Below are positions 1 through 8,424 of a stretch of 64,000 bases of DNA, in pieces. The notes beneath the pieces were generated by a model, which was not told the DNA's origin, made no database searches, and worked only from the letters and a program-made list of their open reading frames with translations. The stretch's first letter is position 1. Each line of letters begins with the position of its first letter. The stretch is from Streptomyces sp. DG1A-41 (lineage in GTDB: Bacteria > Actinomycetota > Actinomycetes > Streptomycetales > Streptomycetaceae), in assembly GCF_037055355.1 (NCBI RefSeq), contig NZ_CP146350.1, positions 2,255,001-2,319,000 on the forward strand, written 5' to 3'. Made by a program: the position numbers and the translations under genes.

Positions 1-150
1 GGGCACCGTCGTCGCCCGGCCGATAGCCCGGTCCGCCGCGCACCGAGAGGCGGAAGCCGCCCCGAGGACCGGACGAACGCCGGGACCAGAGGGGCAGGTG
101 GGCCGGGCGAGGCCCGTTACGCCGCGGCGCGCGGGTTCCCTGTCGGTCAC
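1..150 (-). CDS. ftsI: FtsI/PBP2-type division transpeptidase, N-terminal fragment
   Basis: Only the first 50 codons lie in the window; the gene continues past base 1. FtsI is the septal class B penicillin-binding protein that cross-links peptidoglycan during division. The visible part begins VTDREPARRG and is a basic, Pro/Arg/Ala-rich cytoplasmic tail; the membrane anchor and transpeptidase domain are outside. The GTG at 148-150 is preceded on the minus strand by AGGTGA at a suitable distance and lies 5 bases after the ftsL stop, as expected in a dcw operon. No family-defining motif is visible, so the call rests on position after ftsL and on resemblance of the N-terminus to Streptomyces FtsI. 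Confidence 0.7.
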   Translation of the reverse strand, partial: MTDREPARRGVTGLARPTCPSGPGVRPVLGAASASRCAADRAIGRATTVP

Positions 151-155
151 TGCCG

Positions 156-605
156 TCACCTGCCGGAGGTTGAGATGGGGCCGTTGGGCATGGCCTCGGG
201 GGCCAGGACCAGGGGGATGTGGGCGGAGGTCCGCCGGACGCCGGGGGCGGGGCTGGGGACGCCCTTCACGGTGCCGTCGGGGGCGAGGAAGGCGGGGTCG
301 CCGCCGGGGACCATGCCGAGTTCGCGGGCGCGGCGCTGGAGGGCCTCGGGTGCGGAGTAGGCGTCGATGTCCCGCTGGAGAGCCTGTTCCTCGTCGGTGA
401 GGCTCTTGGTCTCGCGCTGGAGGTCGTCGAGCTTGAACGCGCCTTCGCTGAGGGCGGAGTTCAGTACCAGGAGACCGATGAGACCACCGCCGAGGAGGAG
501 GACCACGAGGAGGACGAAGGGGGTGCGGGCCGCTTGGCCGGGGCCGGTCGGGAAGAGCCGCGCGAGACGTGCCGCCCTCCCCTTCAGTTCGGGTTTGCTG
601 CTCAC
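156..605 (-). CDS. ftsL: FtsL-like cell division protein
   Basis: Small bitopic division protein that, with DivIC/FtsB-type partners, forms a periplasmic coiled coil recruiting FtsW and FtsI. The 149-residue product has a basic cytoplasmic tail (1-27), one hydrophobic segment (about 28-50, LLVVLLLGGG onward), a heptad-like charged stretch (about 55-85) and a proline-rich tail, the usual FtsL layout. It sits between rsmH (31-base gap) and ftsI (5-base gap). FtsL sequences diverge strongly, so the call depends on size, topology and gene order. Confidence 0.85.
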   Translation of the reverse strand: MSSKPELKGRAARLARLFPTGPGQAARTPFVLLVVLLLGGGLIGLLVLNSALSEGAFKLDDLQRETKSLTDEEQALQRDIDAYSAPEALQRRARELGMVPGGDPAFLAPDGTVKGVPSPAPGVRRTSAHIPLVLAPEAMPNGPISTSGR

Positions 606-636
606 TCACGCTCCCTCGGTCCGGCCTGGACACGCC

Positions 637-1593
637 TCACTCGACGTCCTCCCTGATGCGCTGGGCGCCGCGCAGCCGCGCCGGTGCCGCCCGCCGGTTC
701 GCGGCGATCTCCTCCTCGTTGGGGAGTTCGGCACCGCGCGTGAGCAGCTTGAGCCGCGGCTGGTAGCGCTCGGGCACGACGGGCAGCCCGGGCGGCGCCG
801 TGGTGGCGGCACCCGCCGCGAACACCTGCTTGACCAGCCGGTCCTCCAGCGAGTGGTACGACAGGACGGCGATCCGCCCGCCCACGTCCAGCGCCTTCAC
901 GGCGGCCGGGATCGCCCGCTCCAGGACGGCGAGCTCGCCGTTGACCTCGATGCGCAGGGCTTGGAAGGTGCGCTTGGCCGGGTTGCCGCCGGTGCGCTTG
1001 GCGGCCTGCGGCAGCGCGTCCCGGATCAGTTCGACCAGCCGCGCGCTGGTGCTGAACGGCTCCTTCTCGCGCTCGCGCACGATCGCGGACACGATCCGCT
1101 TGGCCTGCTTCTCCTCGCCGTACGCCCGGAGAATGCGCACCAGTTCGCCCGGCGGGTACGTGTTGAGGACCTCGGCGGCGCTGACGCCGGACGTCTGGTC
1201 CATGCGCATGTCGAGCGGGGCGTCCTGCGCGTAGGCGAAGCCGCGGTCGGCCTCGTCGAGTTGCATGGAGGAGACGCCGAGGTCGAACAGCACGCCCTGC
1301 ACGCGCGCGACGCCGAGTTTGTGCAGCACCTCGGGGAGCTCGTCGTACACGGCGTGGACGAGGGTGGCGCGCTCGCCGTAGGGCGCGAGGCGCTCGCCGG
1401 ACAGGCGCAGGGCCTCCTTGTCGCGGTCGAGGGCGACGAGGCGGACCCCGGGAAACCTCTCGAGGAGCGCCTCGCTGTGGCCGCCGAGGCCGAGGGTGCA
1501 GTCGACGACCACCGCGTCCGGCCCCTCCAGGGCGGGTGCCAGCAGATCCAGGCACCGCTGGAGCATCACCGGGACGTGTCGACTCTGGCTCAA
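637..1593 (-). CDS. rsmH: 16S rRNA (cytosine(1402)-N(4))-methyltransferase RsmH
   Basis: S-adenosylmethionine-dependent methyltransferase that modifies C1402 of 16S rRNA in the ribosomal P site; formerly MraW. The 318 residues match the usual family length. The N-terminus has HVPVML, and the SAM-binding motif [15 protein letters not shown] lies near residue 30; [11 protein letters not shown] and the C-terminal [11 protein letters not shown] signature are present. The start is TTG at 1591-1593, with GAGAGGG just upstream on the minus strand. It is the first visible gene of the dcw run rsmH-ftsL-ftsI. No mraZ is found between it and the divergent carbonic anhydrase, unlike the mycobacterial cluster. 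Confidence 0.96.
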   Translation of the reverse strand: MSQSRHVPVMLQRCLDLLAPALEGPDAVVVDCTLGLGGHSEALLERFPGVRLVALDRDKEALRLSGERLAPYGERATLVHAVYDELPEVLHKLGVARVQGVLFDLGVSSMQLDEADRGFAYAQDAPLDMRMDQTSGVSAAEVLNTYPPGELVRILRAYGEEKQAKRIVSAIVREREKEPFSTSARLVELIRDALPQAAKRTGGNPAKRTFQALRIEVNGELAVLERAIPAAVKALDVGGRIAVLSYHSLEDRLVKQVFAAGAATTAPPGLPVVPERYQPRLKLLTRGAELPNEEEIAANRRAAPARLRGAQRIREDVE

Positions 1594-1961
1594 GGGGCCC
1601 TCTCAGATCCGGCACGCGGCCGTACGCACCGCCGGGTCCCTGCCCGCTCGCGAAGGGGAGGCCTGCCGGCGCCGGAAGCGTCAGCCGACCGGGAGCGGGA
1701 GGAGGCCGAGCCGTACGTACGCGCCGCGCACGTGGGGAGATCTCCGGTCGTCGCCGGGGTCTCCGGGGTGAACAGTCCAGCGGGGAGAGTCTCGCCTCCC
1801 GCTTCGCGTCACTTTAGTCCACCCTGTCTTCCGGTCAATCAACCGGCCTGCGCGTCGCGACCGGCGGCACACCGCCCTTGTGGGTTAACTCACTACAAGG
1901 TCCGTTGGCGTTCTTTGTCCTCTCTCACAGCGGGCCGGAAACAGTCGTGACCAGTACCGTC
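1594..1961. other. Divergent promoter region, rsmH / carbonic anhydrase
   Basis: About 370 bases separate the two divergent starts. No convincing protein is encoded here on either strand and there is no MraZ-like gene. The stretch around 1805-1900 is less GC-rich than its surroundings (for example GGGTTAACTCACTACAAGG near 1880) and is the likely place for promoters, but I cannot assign -35/-10 pairs with confidence. Confidence 0.4.
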
Positions 1962-2519
1962 ATGAATATGACGACTTCTGCATCGATTCCCACAGGTTCG
2001 GAGAGCGCCACAGCCGCGGGCGGCACGGTCACGGACCGTATCGTCGAGGCGAACGCCCAGTACGCCGCCGCCTTCGGGCACGCCGGGATGGACGCCAAGC
2101 CCGCCCTGCACGTAGCCGTCGTGGCCTGCATGGACGCCCGCCTCGACCCGCTCGCCGCGCTCGGTCTGGAGCTCGGCGACTGCCACACCATCCGCAATGC
2201 CGGCGGCGTCGTCACCGACGACGTGATCCGCTCCCTCACCATCAGCCAGCGCAAGCTGGGCACGCGCAGCGTCGTCCTCGTCCACCACACCGGCTGCGGT
2301 ATGGAGACCCTGAGCGAGGGCTTCCGGGGCGAGCTGGAGGCCGAGGTCGGCCAGCGCCCGGCGTGGGCGGTGGAGTGCTTCTCGGACGTCGACCAGGACG
2401 TACGGCAGTCGATGCGGCGCGTGCGCACCTCGCCGTTCCTGCCGCACACGGACGACGTGCGGGGGTTCGTCTTCGACGTGAAGACCGGCCTGCTGCGGGA
2501 GATCGACCCCGCCTCCTGA
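1962..2519 (+). CDS. Beta-class carbonic anhydrase
   Basis: Interconverts CO2 and bicarbonate in the cytoplasm with a Zn ion. The motif CMDARLDP in the first half supplies the zinc Cys and the Asp-Arg dyad, and HHTGCGM gives the other zinc ligands (His and Cys). The glycine-rich IRNAGG between them is typical of beta-CAs. From ATG 1962 the product is 185 residues, a short beta-CA. The start is uncertain: ATG 1962 and ATG 1968 are six bases apart, GTG 1947 is also in frame, and none has a strong Shine-Dalgarno sequence. The gene is monocistronic and divergent from rsmH. Confidence 0.9.
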   Translation: MNMTTSASIPTGSESATAAGGTVTDRIVEANAQYAAAFGHAGMDAKPALHVAVVACMDARLDPLAALGLELGDCHTIRNAGGVVTDDVIRSLTISQRKLGTRSVVLVHHTGCGMETLSEGFRGELEAEVGQRPAWAVECFSDVDQDVRQSMRRVRTSPFLPHTDDVRGFVFDVKTGLLREIDPAS

Positions 2520-2612
2520 CCTGGTCGCCCGCCCCGGCACAACCTGCTGTAGCTGTCGAAAGCCTGTCAGTCACACGTTCGAATGACCGTAAGGCCGACA
2601 TATCGCGGCCAG

Positions 2613-2621
2613 TTATCCACA
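2613..2621 (+). promoter_or_regulatory. Perfect DnaA-box consensus upstream of moxR
   Basis: The nine bases TTATCCACA match the classical DnaA box exactly. It is a single copy about 175 bases before the moxR start, in the gap after the carbonic anhydrase. One box is not an origin. It could be a DnaA regulatory or titration site, or chance. Confidence 0.4.
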
Positions 2622-2754
2622 GTCGAGTGACACGAATCGGTAACGGCAGCAAGAATGCGGGAGTGGCATCACGCGGAACTGTTCACGCGTGGTGTCCGTG
2701 GTTCGGGGTGGGCCGGCCCGCGTCTTGGGGCGTCGGCCCGGGAAAATGGGGTAT

Positions 2755-2777
2755 CCCGTGCTCCTTGGGAGCACGGG
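2755..2777 (+). promoter_or_regulatory. Leader hairpin before moxR
   Basis: CCCGTGCTCC and GGAGCACGGG form a perfect 10-base-pair stem with a 3-base loop. It ends 19 bases before the moxR GTG and just ahead of its Shine-Dalgarno sequence (GAGGAGGG). There is no T-run, so an mRNA leader structure or operator is more likely than a terminator. Confidence 0.5.
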
Positions 2778-2796
2778 AAAGGCCGAGGAGGGCCGG

Positions 2797-3834
2797 GTGA
2801 CGACCTATGACGATCGAGCGAGCCTCACTGATCTGACCGCCGTGGTGGAACGCGTGCGGGAGTCGGTGGAAGGCGTGATCGAGGGCAAGCCCGAGGTCGT
2901 ACGGCTCTCGCTGACCGTGCTGCTGGCCGAGGGACATCTGCTGATCGAGGACGTCCCGGGCGTCGGCAAGACGATGCTCGCCAAGGCACTGGCGCGGTCC
3001 ATCGACTGCTCGGTGCGGCGGATCCAGTTCACGCCCGACCTGCTGCCGTCGGACATCACCGGTGTGTCCATCTGGGACCAGCAGCGCAGCGACTTCGAGT
3101 TCAAGCCGGGTGCGATCTTCGCGCAGGTGGTGATCGGTGACGAGATCAACCGCGCCTCGCCCAAGACGCAGTCCGCGCTCCTGGAGTCGATGGAGGAGCG
3201 CCAGGTCACCATCGACGGCAAGACCTACGAGCTGCCCAGCCCCTTCATGGTGGTGGCGACGCAGAACCCGGTCGAGATGGAGGGCACCTACCCGCTGCCG
3301 GAGGCCCAGCGCGACCGTTTCATGGCCCGGGTCTCGGTCGGCTATCCCAGCCCCGAGGCCGAGCTCCAGATGCTGGACGTGCACGGCGGCGTCTCGCCGT
3401 TGGAGGACCTCCAGCCCGTGGCCCACGCGCACGAGATCCTCAAGCTGATCGAGGCGGTGCGCGGCGTCCATGTCGCCGAGCCGGTCCGGCGCTACGCGGT
3501 GGACCTGGTCGGCGCCACGCGCACGCACCCCGACCTGAGACTGGGCGCCTCCCCGCGTGCGACGCTGCACCTGCTGCGCGCGGCGAAGGCGTCCGCAGCC
3601 CTGAGCGGCCGGGAGTACGCGCTGCCGGACGACGTGCAGGCACTCGCCGTCGCCGTCCTGGCCCACCGCCTGCTGCCCACCGCCCAGGCCCAGCTCAACC
3701 GCCGCACGGCCCAGCAGGTCGTCGAGGAGATCCTCCAGCGCACTGCGGTGCCGGCGGCGCCCCAGCAGAGCGGCTTCGGCGGCCTCGGCCGGGGCGTGCC
3801 GGCGTATCCGCAGCAGCCGCCGCGGAGGCTGTGA
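2797..3834 (+). CDS. MoxR-family AAA+ ATPase
   Basis: MoxR ATPases act as chaperones for assembly or activation of partner complexes, usually with DUF58 proteins. The 345-residue product carries the Walker A sequence GVGKTMLAKAL near residue 50, Walker B as GDEINRASPKTQSALLE (the MoxR hallmark), and sensor region ATQNPVEMEGTYPLPEAQ. GTG 2797 follows a strong GAGGAGGG Shine-Dalgarno at about 6 bases; in-frame codons further upstream lie in leader sequence. The stop overlaps the start of the DUF58 gene, so the two are translationally coupled. Confidence 0.95.
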   Translation: MTTYDDRASLTDLTAVVERVRESVEGVIEGKPEVVRLSLTVLLAEGHLLIEDVPGVGKTMLAKALARSIDCSVRRIQFTPDLLPSDITGVSIWDQQRSDFEFKPGAIFAQVVIGDEINRASPKTQSALLESMEERQVTIDGKTYELPSPFMVVATQNPVEMEGTYPLPEAQRDRFMARVSVGYPSPEAELQMLDVHGGVSPLEDLQPVAHAHEILKLIEAVRGVHVAEPVRRYAVDLVGATRTHPDLRLGASPRATLHLLRAAKASAALSGREYALPDDVQALAVAVLAHRLLPTAQAQLNRRTAQQVVEEILQRTAVPAAPQQSGFGGLGRGVPAYPQQPPRRL

Positions 3835-5195
3835 TGACCACCGCGGGGACGGGGCAGTCGGAGGCCGACCGGGGCGAGAAGGGTGGCATCCGCACCGCCC
3901 TGGCCGGTCTGACCACCCGCGGACGCTCCTTCCTGGCCGCCGGCGTCGCGGCCGCCGCCTGTTCGTACGTGCTCGGGCAGAGCGACCTGCTGCGCGTGGG
4001 CCTGCTGCTTGCGGTGCTGCCGCTGGTGTGCGCGACGGTGCTGTACCGCACGCGCTACCGGGTCGCGGGCAGCCGCCGCCTCTCCCCCGCGCGCGTGCCG
4101 GCCGGCAGCGAGGCCCGGGTCCATCTGCGGATGGACAACGTCTCGCGGCTGCCCACGGGCCTGCTGATGCTCCAGGACCGGGTGCCGTACGTACTCGGTC
4201 CCCGGCCCCGTTTCGTGCTCGACCGGGTGGAGGCGGGCGGCCGGCGAGAGGTGTCCTACCGGGTGCGCTCCGACCTGCGCGGCCGCTACCCGCTGGGCCC
4301 GCTTCAGTTGCGCCTGACCGACCCGTTCGGCATGTGCGAGCTGACCCGGTCCTTCTCGACGCACGACACCCTGACGGTGATCCCGCGCGTGGAACCGCTG
4401 GCGCCGGTGCGCCTGAGCGGCGAGGCGAAGGGGTACGGCGAAGGGCGGCAGCGTTCGCTCGCGCTGGCCGGCGAGGACGACGTGATCCCGCGCGGGTACC
4501 GCTACGGCGACGACCTGCGCCGCGTGCACTGGCGCTCCACGGCCCGCTACGGCGAGTTGATGGTGCGTCGTGAGGAGCAGCCGCAGCGTGCCCGGTGCAC
4601 GGTGCTGCTCGACACCCGGGGCATCGCCTTCCGGGGCGCGGGCCCCGGCTCGGCCTTCGAGTGGGCCGTGGCGGGCGCCGCGTCCGTGCTGGTGCACATG
4701 CTAGAAGGGGGCTTCTCGGTACGGCTGTTGACGGACACCGGCAACGCGGTGCCCGGCGAGGGCGGAGACGGCTTCGCGGGTGCGAACCAGGAGTCGGCGG
4801 ACGCGGCCGGGCTGATGATGGACACCCTCGCGGTGATCGACCACTCCGACGGTGCGGGCCTGTCCCGGGCCTACGACGTGCTGCGCGGCGGGAACGAGGG
4901 GCTGCTGGTGGCCTTCCTCGGCGACCTGGACGAGGATCAGGCGGCGGTGCTGGGCCGGATGCGGCAGCGCAGCCCGGGCGCGGTCGCCTTCGTGCTGGAC
5001 AGCGACACCTGGATACGGGAACCGGGCGACGTGCCCGGTCCGTTGGACGGGAGCGGGGAGCGGTTGCGCATGCTGCGCGAGGCGGGCTGGACGGCCCTCG
5101 GTGTGCCGCGGGGCGCTTCCGTGGACGAGCTGTGGCGGCAGGCCGACCGGGAGCGCAGGGGGATGGCCGCCGCGGGCGGCGGGGAGGGACCGTGA
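3834..5195 (+). CDS. DUF58 domain membrane protein
   Basis: Partner of the MoxR ATPase. Residues from about 30 to 72 hold two hydrophobic segments; the rest is soluble and contains the DUF58 core GYRYGDDLRRVHWRSTARYG around residues 220-240, followed by a von Willebrand A-like region (LLDTRGIA). The start is ATG 3834, overlapping the moxR stop as TGATG; the GTG three bases earlier is an alternative. The stop overlaps the next gene as ATGA. The moxR-DUF58-transglutaminase trio is a recurring bacterial module, thought to concern cell-surface or envelope assembly; the substrate is unknown. Confidence 0.93.
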   Translation: MTTAGTGQSEADRGEKGGIRTALAGLTTRGRSFLAAGVAAAACSYVLGQSDLLRVGLLLAVLPLVCATVLYRTRYRVAGSRRLSPARVPAGSEARVHLRMDNVSRLPTGLLMLQDRVPYVLGPRPRFVLDRVEAGGRREVSYRVRSDLRGRYPLGPLQLRLTDPFGMCELTRSFSTHDTLTVIPRVEPLAPVRLSGEAKGYGEGRQRSLALAGEDDVIPRGYRYGDDLRRVHWRSTARYGELMVRREEQPQRARCTVLLDTRGIAFRGAGPGSAFEWAVAGAASVLVHMLEGGFSVRLLTDTGNAVPGEGGDGFAGANQESADAAGLMMDTLAVIDHSDGAGLSRAYDVLRGGNEGLLVAFLGDLDEDQAAVLGRMRQRSPGAVAFVLDSDTWIREPGDVPGPLDGSGERLRMLREAGWTALGVPRGASVDELWRQADRERRGMAAAGGGEGP

Positions 5196-7588
5196 TGAGC
5201 GGGCGGGTACGACTGGCGCTGGGCGCGTGGGCGGCCACGCTGATGGCAGCGTGCGCCCTGCTGCCCCTCGTCAAGCCGGCGACCTGGATCGTGCAGGCGG
5301 CCTTCCTGCTGGCCGTGCAGGCGGGCGCGGGCGCGGCGGCCCGCAGGGTGCCGCTGGCGCGACCGCTGACGGTGGCGGCACAGGCCGTGGTCACGGTGTT
5401 GCTGCTGACGTTCGTGTTCGCCCGTGAGCAGGCCTTCGCCGGGCTGGTGCCCGGTCCGGACGCCCTCGACCGCTTCGCGCTCCTGCTCCGCCAGGGCGGA
5501 GACGACATCGCGCGGTACGCGATCCCGGCGCCCCTGGAGTCCGACGGCATCCGGCTGATGCTCATCGGCGGCGTCCTGATCATCGGACTGCTGGTGGACA
5601 CCCTCGCGGTGACCTTCCGCAGCGCCGCCCCGGCCGGGCTGCCGCTGCTCGCCCTGTACTCGGTGGCCGCGGGGCTGTCCGACGGGGGCACCGACTGGCT
5701 GTGGTTCCTGGTCGCGGCGGCCGGCTATCTGATGCTGCTCCTGGCCGAGGGACGGGACCGGCTCTCCCAGTGGGGCCGGGTCTTCGGCGGGGCCCCGCGC
5801 ACGGCCGGAGGGGAACCGAGCGGCGCGGTCGCCCCGGTCCGCACCGGCCGGCGCATCGGCGTGGTCGCGCTGGGCATCGCCCTTGTGGTGCCGCTCGGCC
5901 TGCCCGCGATGAACGGCGGCCTGCTGGACTCCGTGGGCACGGGCGCGGGCGGCGGCACGGGCGGCGGAGGCACGATCTCCGCCGTGAACCCGCTGGTGTC
6001 GCTGCGCGACAATCTGAACGTGGACGAGGACCGGCAGGTCCTCTCCGTGAAGACGAAGATGGCCGACGTCTCGGACCTCTATCTGCGGATCGTGTCCCTG
6101 GACGACTTCGACGGCACCACCTGGAAGCCGTCCCGGCGATCCATCACCGCGGTGCCCGACGGCACCCTCCCGACCCCGATCGGCCTCGGCCCCGACGTCA
6201 AACGCACGGAGGTCGACACCACGATCACGGCGGCCGACTGGTACGCCCAGGACTGGCTGCCCATGCCGTACCCGCCCAGCGCCGTCAACATCCGGGGCAA
6301 CTGGCGTTACGAGCCCCTGGGCATGACGCTGGTCGGAGACCACGGCCAGAACACACGAGGGCTGACGTACCAGGTCATGAGCCTGGACGTGCAGCCGACG
6401 GCGGAGCAGCTGGCCTCGGCGGCGCCCCCGCCGACGGACATCGAGCGGGATTTCACCAAGCTGCCCGACTCGCTGCCGCCGGTGGTGGCCCGCACCGCCC
6501 GCCAGGTCACCGCGGGCGCCGCCAACCCGTACGACCAGGCGGTCAAGCTCCAGGACTGGTTCGCCGTGACCGGCGGCTTCGAGTACGACACCCGGGTGCA
6601 GGTCGGCAGCGGCTCGGAGGGGATCGCCCGCTTCCTGCGGGACAAGCAGGGCTTCTGCGTGCACTTTTCCTTCGCGATGGCGGCGATGGCCCGCTCCCTG
6701 GACATACCGGCCCGGGTCGCGGTGGGCTTCGCGCCCGGTTCCCCGCAGGCGGACGGCTCGGTGTCGGTGGGGCTGCGCGACGCGCACGCCTGGCCCGAGC
6801 TGTACTTCGAGGGCGTGGGCTGGACACGCTTCGAGCCGACTCCGAACCGCGGCTCGATGCCGCCGTACACCCTGCCGGAGAGCCCCGGCAGCTCGCTGCC
6901 TGACGTGGCGCGCCCGTCCCAGACGTCGTCCGCCGCGCCGTCCCCGACGCCCTCGGCGAGTGACAGCTGCACCCCTGAGCAGAAGAAGCTGGACGGCGGG
7001 TGCGCGAGCGAGTCCCCGCAGGCGGTGCTGCCCACGGGCGACGACGGCCCGAAGTGGTACGCGCTCCTGGCCTGGGCCCTGGCCGTGCTCGCCGTCCTGG
7101 CGCTCCCGCTGACACCGATGCTGTGGCGCCTGCGGACCCGCGCGGTCCGGCTGGGGGCGCATGGCCGCGGCGAGGCGGACGCGGCGCCGCACACGCTGGC
7201 CGTCTGGCAGGAGCTGACCGACACGGCCTGGGACTTCGGCATCGCGCCGGACGAGTCACGGACGCCACGGAAGGCGGCCGCCCGTATCGTCCGGCTGGGC
7301 TCCCTCGACGCGACGGCGGCGGCCTCGGTGCACCGGGTGGCGAACGCGGTGGAGCAGGTCCTGTACGCACCGCGCCCCCGCCCGACGGCGGGACTCACGG
7401 ACGATGTCCGCCGTGCGGCAGCGGGCCTGAGCGCCGGGGTCGGCCGCGGCACCAGGCTCCGTGCGGTCCTGGTCCCGCGCTCCACCGTGCGCGTGGTGTG
7501 GGCGGCGTCGGCCTGGTGGTCGGGCGTGCGGGAGCGGGCTCTGGCGCTGCGGCCGACGTGGCGGAAGACCTCGGGGCAGCAGGGCTGA
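5195..7588 (+). CDS. TgpA-like transmembrane transglutaminase-like protein
   Basis: Large (797 residues) membrane protein: several N-terminal hydrophobic segments (about 1-250, DUF3488/TgpA-N-like), an extracellular transglutaminase-like domain, another membrane segment (YALLAWALAVLAVLALPL) and a DUF4129-like tail. The catalytic Cys488 lies in GFCVHFS and His531 in DAHAWPE; the third position is Glu547 in RFEPTPN where many relatives have Asp. The family resembles Cys proteases and transglutaminases acting outside the membrane. ATG 5195 overlaps the DUF58 stop, so all three genes are coupled. Transcription probably ends at the hairpins starting at 7596. Confidence 0.93.
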   Translation: MSGRVRLALGAWAATLMAACALLPLVKPATWIVQAAFLLAVQAGAGAAARRVPLARPLTVAAQAVVTVLLLTFVFAREQAFAGLVPGPDALDRFALLLRQGGDDIARYAIPAPLESDGIRLMLIGGVLIIGLLVDTLAVTFRSAAPAGLPLLALYSVAAGLSDGGTDWLWFLVAAAGYLMLLLAEGRDRLSQWGRVFGGAPRTAGGEPSGAVAPVRTGRRIGVVALGIALVVPLGLPAMNGGLLDSVGTGAGGGTGGGGTISAVNPLVSLRDNLNVDEDRQVLSVKTKMADVSDLYLRIVSLDDFDGTTWKPSRRSITAVPDGTLPTPIGLGPDVKRTEVDTTITAADWYAQDWLPMPYPPSAVNIRGNWRYEPLGMTLVGDHGQNTRGLTYQVMSLDVQPTAEQLASAAPPPTDIERDFTKLPDSLPPVVARTARQVTAGAANPYDQAVKLQDWFAVTGGFEYDTRVQVGSGSEGIARFLRDKQGFCVHFSFAMAAMARSLDIPARVAVGFAPGSPQADGSVSVGLRDAHAWPELYFEGVGWTRFEPTPNRGSMPPYTLPESPGSSLPDVARPSQTSSAAPSPTPSASDSCTPEQKKLDGGCASESPQAVLPTGDDGPKWYALLAWALAVLAVLALPLTPMLWRLRTRAVRLGAHGRGEADAAPHTLAVWQELTDTAWDFGIAPDESRTPRKAAARIVRLGSLDATAAASVHRVANAVEQVLYAPRPRPTAGLTDDVRRAAAGLSAGVGRGTRLRAVLVPRSTVRVVWAASAWWSGVRERALALRPTWRKTSGQQG

Positions 7589-7595
7589 CGGGCGT

Positions 7596-7621
7596 GGGGG
7601 CCCTTCCCTGGGAGGGCCCCC
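7596..7621 (+). terminator. Terminator-like hairpin after the transglutaminase gene
   Basis: GGGGGCCC at 7596 pairs with GGGCCCCC ending at 7621, with some further pairing inside the loop. It lies 8 bases after the stop codon. There is no clear T-run, as is common in Streptomyces. Confidence 0.6.
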
Positions 7622-7666
7622 AGGGAGCCCGTCGCGTCTCGTATGCATACGTCCTCGTACGCATAC

Positions 7667-7705
7667 GTCAGGGGGTGACCACCGACTGGGTGGTCACCCC
7701 CTGAC
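7667..7705. terminator. Strong bidirectional hairpin between convergent genes
   Basis: A perfect 17-base-pair stem (GTCAGGGGGTGACCACC and its complement) with a 5-base loop lies between the transglutaminase gene and the convergent DUF3040 gene. A separate inverted repeat (CGTATGC at 7640 with GCATACG at 7661) precedes it. This probably terminates both transcripts. Confidence 0.75.
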
Positions 7706-7742
7706 TCATGTCTTCACGTGTCGGGAGAGCTGCTGCTCCGGG

Positions 7743-8144
7743 CTAATGGCCGCCCTGCTCGTCGCGGCGCTTCTGCCAGCGCTGCTCGATGCGGTCCATC
7801 ATGGAGCGCCGTTGCCGGCCCTGTCGGCGGGCGGCCGGCTGTCCGTCGGCCCCGGCCGCCTGTTCGCCCGGCTTGGGGGCCTTGCGCCAGCCGGTCACGG
7901 CGAGCACCGCACAGCCCAGCATGACGAGGAAGCCCACGACGCTGAGCCAGACCTGCTTGGCGACCATACCGGCCATGAGGAGCGCAATACCTACGAGGAA
8001 GCCCGCGACCGCCTGGTAGACCCGCCGCCGGGTGTACGTACGCAGCCCGCTTCCCTCAAGCGCCGACGCGAACTTGGGATCTTCGGCGTACAGCGCTCGC
8101 TCCATCTGCTCGAGCATGCGCTGCTCGTGCTCCGAGAGCGGCAC
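7743..8144 (-). CDS. DUF3040 small membrane protein
   Basis: The 133-residue product begins VPLSEHEQRMLEQMERAL, the DUF3040 opening found widely in actinobacteria. Two hydrophobic segments follow (AVAGFLVGIALLMAGMVA and VVGFLVMLGCAVLAV), then a basic C-terminal tail. The GTG at 8142-8144 is preceded on the minus strand by GAGGAGG at good spacing; the longer in-frame extension lacks coding character. Function is unknown. Its position near the dcw cluster is conserved in Streptomyces as far as I recall. Confidence 0.88.
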   Translation of the reverse strand: MPLSEHEQRMLEQMERALYAEDPKFASALEGSGLRTYTRRRVYQAVAGFLVGIALLMAGMVAKQVWLSVVGFLVMLGCAVLAVTGWRKAPKPGEQAAGADGQPAARRQGRQRRSMMDRIEQRWQKRRDEQGGH

Positions 8145-8424
8145 GGAGTCCTCCTCATCGTGCAGTCGCCGGGGCGACCCGGGGGGTCTCTTCAGGATAG
8201 GCAGGGAATCGCCCCCGTGAAACCCGCCCCTCTGCGCCATTTGGCCAACCGGAATCCGCCATGGACGTCCCGGCTCGCTGAGGCTTCCATTCCCCGGCGG
8301 CCGACCCGTCATGCCGGAACGGTCTCCCTCGATCATACGGCGCCAAGCGCCCATTCGGGGGGCCTGTGGCGTACTCCATGCACAGCCAAGGCGCTGATCA
8401 GCGGCGGTACCTCAGGAAAGCGAC

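Noticed and set aside
2613..2621. A replication origin at the DnaA box
   Set aside because: Only a single box was found, with no dnaA or dnaN genes and no AT-rich cluster of boxes.
2683..5691. A 1002-codon open frame on the minus strand
   Set aside because: It lies antisense to moxR and the DUF58 gene, is Arg/Pro/Ala-rich and has no domain. In very GC-rich DNA such shadow frames are expected.
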